The notes under the pieces are model-generated. The model saw only the letters and a program-made list of their open reading frames with translations, did no database searches and had not been told where the DNA came from. A stretch of DNA of 9,008 nt from Clostridia bacterium (GTDB taxonomy: Bacteria; Bacillota; Clostridia; Oscillospirales; CAG-272). Below, piece by piece: positions 6,348 to 9,008 of this stretch. The stretch lies in contig JAFWWR010000073.1 in assembly GCA_017518025.1 (NCBI GenBank), forward strand, positions 1 through 9,008, read 5' to 3'. The first letter of the stretch is position 1. Each line of letters begins with the position of its first letter. A program made the position numbers and the translations under genes.

Positions 6348-6396
6348 AAAAGTTTTTGAGGGAGCGCGAGGGAACTTTTTTCAAAAAGTTCCCTCG
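6348..6396. repeat. Perfect 14-bp inverted repeat with an alternative pairing partner
   Basis: CGAGGGAACTTTTT (6367-6380) is exactly complementary to AAAAAGTTCCCTCG (6383-6396) with two bases between. AAAAGTT (6348-6354) and GAGGGA (6358-6363) duplicate parts of this structure, so AACTTTT (6373-6379) can pair with either side. The repeat ends 6 bases before the ligase stop codon, on its downstream side, so it should fold at the 3' end of that transcript. On the - strand the tail after the long stem is not T-rich, but pairing of AAAAGTT with AACTTTT would end in TTTTAT. It may be part of the ligase terminator. Confidence 0.6.
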
Positions 6397-6402
6397 TAAA
6401 GA

Positions 6403-8682
6403 TTATTTTCTCAGCTCCACCCGGCGGATCTTGCCGCTGATGGTTTTCGGCATGGAATCCAGGAACTCCACGACTCTCGGGTACTTGTAGGGCGCCGTGT
6501 GCTCCTTCACGTAGTTCTGGATCTCCTTTTTCAGCTCGTCGGAGCCCTCTTTTCCGCGGATCAGCACCACGGACGCCTTCACCAGCTGACCGCGGAGCGG
6601 GTCGGGCACGCCGGTGACGGCGCACTCCAGCACGTAGGGCAGCTCCATGATGACGGACTCGATCTCGAAGGGCCCGATGCGGTAGCCGGAGGACTTGATC
6701 AGATCATCCACGCGGCCCACGTACCAGAAATTGCCGTCCTCGTCGCGCCACGCGGTGTCGCCGGTGTGGTAGTAGCCGTCCCGCATGACCTCGTCGGTGG
6801 CCTCTTTGTTCCGGTAGTACTCCTTCACGAGGCCGAAGGGCTTGCCGTCTTTGATGTCGATGACGATCTCGCCGGTCTCGCCCACCTCGGCGCGGCGGCC
6901 GTCGGCGAGGAGGATGTCTACCTTGTAAAGCGGCGACGGATGGCCCATTGAACCGGGCTTCGGCACGTCGCCGATGAAGTTCGCCACGGTCAGGGTGGTC
7001 TCCGTCTGGCCGAAGCCCTCCATCAACCGCAGGCCCGTGTACTCGAGCCACTTGTAGTACACCTCGGGATTCAGCGCCTCGCCCGCGATTGTGGTGTATT
7101 TAAGCGAGCTGAGGTCGTACTTCGACAGATCCTCCTTGATGAAGAACCGGTACATGGTCGGCGGCGCGCAGAACGTGGTGATGTTGTATTTCTTGAACAG
7201 AGGCAGAATGTCCTCTGCGTGGAACCGGTCGGAGTCGTATACGAAGATCGCGCCCTCGCAGAGCCACTGGCCGTAGAGTTTGCCCCACAGGGCCTTGCCC
7301 CATCCCGTGTCGGAGATGGTCAGATGGAGCCCCTCCGGATCCACGTTGTGCCAGTACCGCGCCGTCACGTAGTGCGCCAGCGCGTAGGTGTACGCGTGGG
7401 CCGCCACCTTCGGGTACCCCGTGGTGCCGGAGGTGAACAGCATGAACATGGTCTCCTGCCCGCCTACGCCTGCGCGTCTCTCGAAAGTGTCCGGGAACGC
7501 GTCGAATTCCTCGTCGAAATCGCGCCATCCGTCGATCTTGCCGCCTACCGATATCTTTATCATGTCGGGGAGCCCTGCGTCCGCCGCGCCGAGATCCGCC
7601 TGATGCGCCGTGTCTCCGTCGACGGTGCAGATCACCGCCTTGGTGTCCGTCGCCTTGAACCGGTACTCAAAATCCTTTTCCACCAGCATATTGGTCGCCG
7701 GGATCGGGATCGCCCCGATCTTGTGCAGCGCCAGTATCACCGGCCAGAACTGCCAGTGGCGCTTCAGCACCAGCATGACGGTGTCGCCCTTTTTGACGCC
7801 CAGGGAATCGAGGTAGTTCGCCGCCTTGTTAGACAGCCGCCTCATATCGTCGAAGGTGAACCGCCGCTCGTTCTTGTTCACGTCCAGGTGGAGCATCGCC
7901 AGCTTGTCCGGCGTCTTCTCCGCGATGGCGTCTACGGTATCGTAGGCGAAGTTGTAGTTCTCGCAGTTCACGTAATCCACCTTTACGGGACGGCCGTTTT
8001 CCTCCGTCACGCGGATGAACCGCTCCGCCACCGGATCCTCCGGCAGGGGAGACAGGGTGACGGGCGTCTCCTTTACCACGGGCTCCGTCAGCTCCTCCGG
8101 ATAGTCGTAAGCCACGCCTCCGGCGCTGATGGTCAGCGCCAGAAATTCGCAGTCGCATCCGTACGCCACCATGCCGTGGGGCAGGGAGGAGTCGTAGTAG
8201 ATGCTGTCGCCCTCGTTCAGGATCTCGATCCTGCCTCCGATGGAGACCTTCAGCGAGCCCTTCAGAATATAGTCGAATTCCTGCCCCTCGTGATGAGACA
8301 GCTTGATCGGGGCGTCCTCGTCGCCGGGGGTATAGGGCGCCTTCACCACGAAGGGCTCGGCGATCTTTCCCTTGAAGAGAGGCGCAAGATTGTTGTACGA
8401 GAAGCCCTGCCGTCTCGCGATGGGCAGGCCGCCTCCCGATCTGTTCACGCAGTAGGACTCCAGAGTCGGACTTTCGCCGCCCAGCAGGTCGGTGGCGTCC
8501 ACGCCGAGCCGCGCGGCGCACTTGTGGATGAACGTGAAGGTGAAGTCCACCTTCCCCTCCTCCAAAGCGAGGTACGCCTCAACGGTGACTCCGGTGGCCT
8601 CCGCCATGGTCCGGGCGTCGATCTCGCGAATCTCGCGCATCGTCTTGATACGCGAGGCGACTTCCTTTAAGATGTTTTCCAT
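6403..8682 (-). CDS. XRE-HTH / cupin / acyl-CoA synthetase (AMP-forming) fusion protein
   Basis: The protein has 759 residues in three parts. Residues 1-68 form an XRE-type helix-turn-helix (RTMAEATGVTVEAYLALEEG at 24-43). Residues 85-200 form a small cupin barrel (HHEGQEFDYILKG 130-142, GDSIYYDSSLPHG 158-170), together the size of a PuuR-like regulator. Residues 240-759 form a full adenylate-forming ligase with LFTSGTTGYPK (415-425), GFGQTET (556-562), YHTGD (638-642), GRVDDLIKSSGYRIG (656-670) and PKTISGKIRR (745-754), whose K751 is the invariant catalytic lysine. GVPDPLRGQLVKA (691-703) resembles medium-chain acyl-CoA ligases. It should convert a carboxylic acid, ATP and CoA to acyl-CoA, AMP and diphosphate; the acid cannot be read from sequence. 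The start at 8682 is set by AAGGA (8697-8693) 10 bases upstream. The frame extends to a GTG at 8781, but that codon lies inside the T-box. The T-box leader implies induction when a tRNA is uncharged, probably tRNA-Ile. Confidence 0.9.
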   Translation of the reverse strand: MENILKEVASRIKTMREIREIDARTMAEATGVTVEAYLALEEGKVDFTFTFIHKCAARLGVDATDLLGGESPTLESYCVNRSGGGLPIARRQGFSYNNLAPLFKGKIAEPFVVKAPYTPGDEDAPIKLSHHEGQEFDYILKGSLKVSIGGRIEILNEGDSIYYDSSLPHGMVAYGCDCEFLALTISAGGVAYDYPEELTEPVVKETPVTLSPLPEDPVAERFIRVTEENGRPVKVDYVNCENYNFAYDTVDAIAEKTPDKLAMLHLDVNKNERRFTFDDMRRLSNKAANYLDSLGVKKGDTVMLVLKRHWQFWPVILALHKIGAIPIPATNMLVEKDFEYRFKATDTKAVICTVDGDTAHQADLGAADAGLPDMIKISVGGKIDGWRDFDEEFDAFPDTFERRAGVGGQETMFMLFTSGTTGYPKVAAHAYTYALAHYVTARYWHNVDPEGLHLTISDTGWGKALWGKLYGQWLCEGAIFVYDSDRFHAEDILPLFKKYNITTFCAPPTMYRFFIKEDLSKYDLSSLKYTTIAGEALNPEVYYKWLEYTGLRLMEGFGQTETTLTVANFIGDVPKPGSMGHPSPLYKVDILLADGRRAEVGETGEIVIDIKDGKPFGLVKEYYRNKEATDEVMRDGYYHTGDTAWRDEDGNFWYVGRVDDLIKSSGYRIGPFEIESVIMELPYVLECAVTGVPDPLRGQLVKASVVLIRGKEGSDELKKEIQNYVKEHTAPYKYPRVVEFLDSMPKTISGKIRRVELRK

Positions 8683-8692
8683 GTTTTTTGCT

Positions 8693-8697
8693 TCCTT
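8693..8697 (-). promoter_or_regulatory. Ribosome binding site that sets the fusion protein start
   Basis: AAGGA on the minus strand lies 10 bases before the ATG at 8682-8680. It sits downstream of the T-box terminator, as expected for a leader-controlled gene, and makes the 33-residue N-terminal extension implausible. Confidence 0.75.
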
Positions 8698-8733
8698 TCT
8701 TGCGATTTCAGGGCAAGAGGAGGGGGCTATAAC

Positions 8734-8764
8734 AAAAATCCGCCCGTCTCCTTTGAGACGAGCG
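8734..8764 (-). terminator. T-box terminator hairpin
   Basis: CGCTCGTCTC (8764-8755) pairs with GAGACGGGCG (8750-8741) over 10 bp, one of them G-U, with loop AAAG. GATTTTTGTT follows. This stops transcription about 50 bases before the start codon when the antiterminator is not stabilised by uncharged tRNA. Confidence 0.92.
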
Positions 8765-8786
8765 TATGCCCGCGTTACCACTCAAA
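8752..8786 (-). promoter_or_regulatory. T-box antiterminator
   Basis: TTTGAG (8786-8781) pairs with CTCAAA (8757-8752), then comes the 7-base bulge TGGTAAC (8780-8774), then GCGGGC (8773-8768) pairs with GCTCGT (8763-8758) including two G-U pairs around an ATAC loop. Two helices flanking a one-sided seven-base bulge is the canonical antiterminator. Its 3' strand is shared with the terminator stem, making the two folds mutually exclusive. Confidence 0.9.
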
Positions 8787-9008
8787 TTGCACGGGTTTTG
8801 GTCCCGTACCGCTCAGTGAGCTCTGTCAAGCCCTCCGCTGTGACGCCGCCGGACGCGGGGAATTATTACTGAGCGGGGCAGACGCTCCGCCGTTCCGTTC
8901 CCGACTCGGAAGTGATAGCCACACAACGCCGTGCCGTCCGCTTTCCACCGCCGCGGACTCTCTTGTGGCGGGACCTGTCGTGCGCAGTCTTCGTCAAAGT
9001 CTTTGTGA

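Larger units (their letters stand above)
8734..9000 (-). promoter_or_regulatory. T-box riboswitch, probable isoleucine specifier
   Basis: Read on the minus strand. Stem I has helix GCCACA/TGTGGC (8969-8964 with 8923-8918), the AGAGAG bulge region (8963-8958), and distal helix GTCCGC/GCGGAC (8958-8953 with 8941-8936) capped by GGTGGAAA. Just past the lower helix, ATC (8916-8914) followed by ACT and TCCGAG fits the specifier layout I recall from glyQS (GGC, ACC, TTTGAG); the conserved purine after the codon is present. A GAGCG/CGCTC helix (8887-8883 with 8875-8871) followed by AGTAA fits Stem II. ACGGG/CCCGT (8807-8803 with 8795-8791) fits Stem III. The T-box bulge is TGGTAAC (8780-8774); its TGGT pairs with an ACCA tRNA end, so discriminator A, as in tRNA-Ile. 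Antiterminator and terminator are listed separately. The promoter and perhaps the first bases of the leader lie beyond the window edge. GCT (Ala) one frame upstream is the main rival specifier. Confidence 0.9.

Noticed and set aside
7219..8670. Long antisense open frame over the ligase fusion gene
   Set aside because: It lies opposite a gene with intact catalytic motifs. Its Val/His/Arg-rich translation is typical of a reverse-strand shadow.
8683..8781. A 33-residue N-terminal extension of the ligase fusion from a GTG at 8781
   Set aside because: The GTG lies inside the T-box bulge sequence and the extension translates the antiterminator and terminator. The ATG at 8682 has a proper ribosome binding site.

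Overview
The window looks like a chromosomal segment of a GC-rich, Gram-positive anaerobe of the Clostridia (Oscillospiraceae-like). This is inferred from TrmK next to a Nif3-like protein, a T-box leader, short Shine-Dalgarno sites of the AAGGA type, a Thr/Glu/Pro/Ala-rich lipoprotein and hairpin-rich intergenic DNA. I could not run a taxonomic search. No rRNA, tRNA, transposase or CRISPR array is visible.

Layout on the + strand: the 3' part of a DUF3810-type membrane metalloprotein gene (1-825) runs in from the left edge. An AT-rich gap with a good extended -10 promoter and a foldable leader precedes murA (1143-2435), which ends in a hairpin terminator. A tight run follows: trmK (2528-3253), a Nif3-like metal protein (3270-4043) and a CPA2 cation:proton antiporter (4069-5358). 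Then comes a strong hairpin that is also the first element of an unusual array: five hairpins with unrelated stems, joined by four near-identical TCGATAT linkers. A consensus sigma-A-type promoter then drives a small lipoprotein gene (5635-6264) with 24-bp in-phase repeats.

On the - strand, converging on the lipoprotein gene, lies a 759-residue protein (8682-6403). It fuses a complete XRE/cupin regulator-like half to a complete acyl-CoA synthetase (AMP-forming). Its leader (about 9000-8734) is a T-box riboswitch: the T-box bulge, antiterminator, competing terminator and a Stem I with a probable ATC (isoleucine) specifier can all be read from the sequence.

The T-box/fusion pair is the most interesting part. 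A ligase induced by uncharged tRNA-Ile would fit a route that activates a branched-chain acid such as 2-methylbutyrate and reductively carboxylates it to the isoleucine 2-oxoacid. That link is inference; the T-box and the domain fusion are read from the sequence. The other genes are housekeeping (cell wall, tRNA modification, ion homeostasis) and show no functional tie to the ligase.
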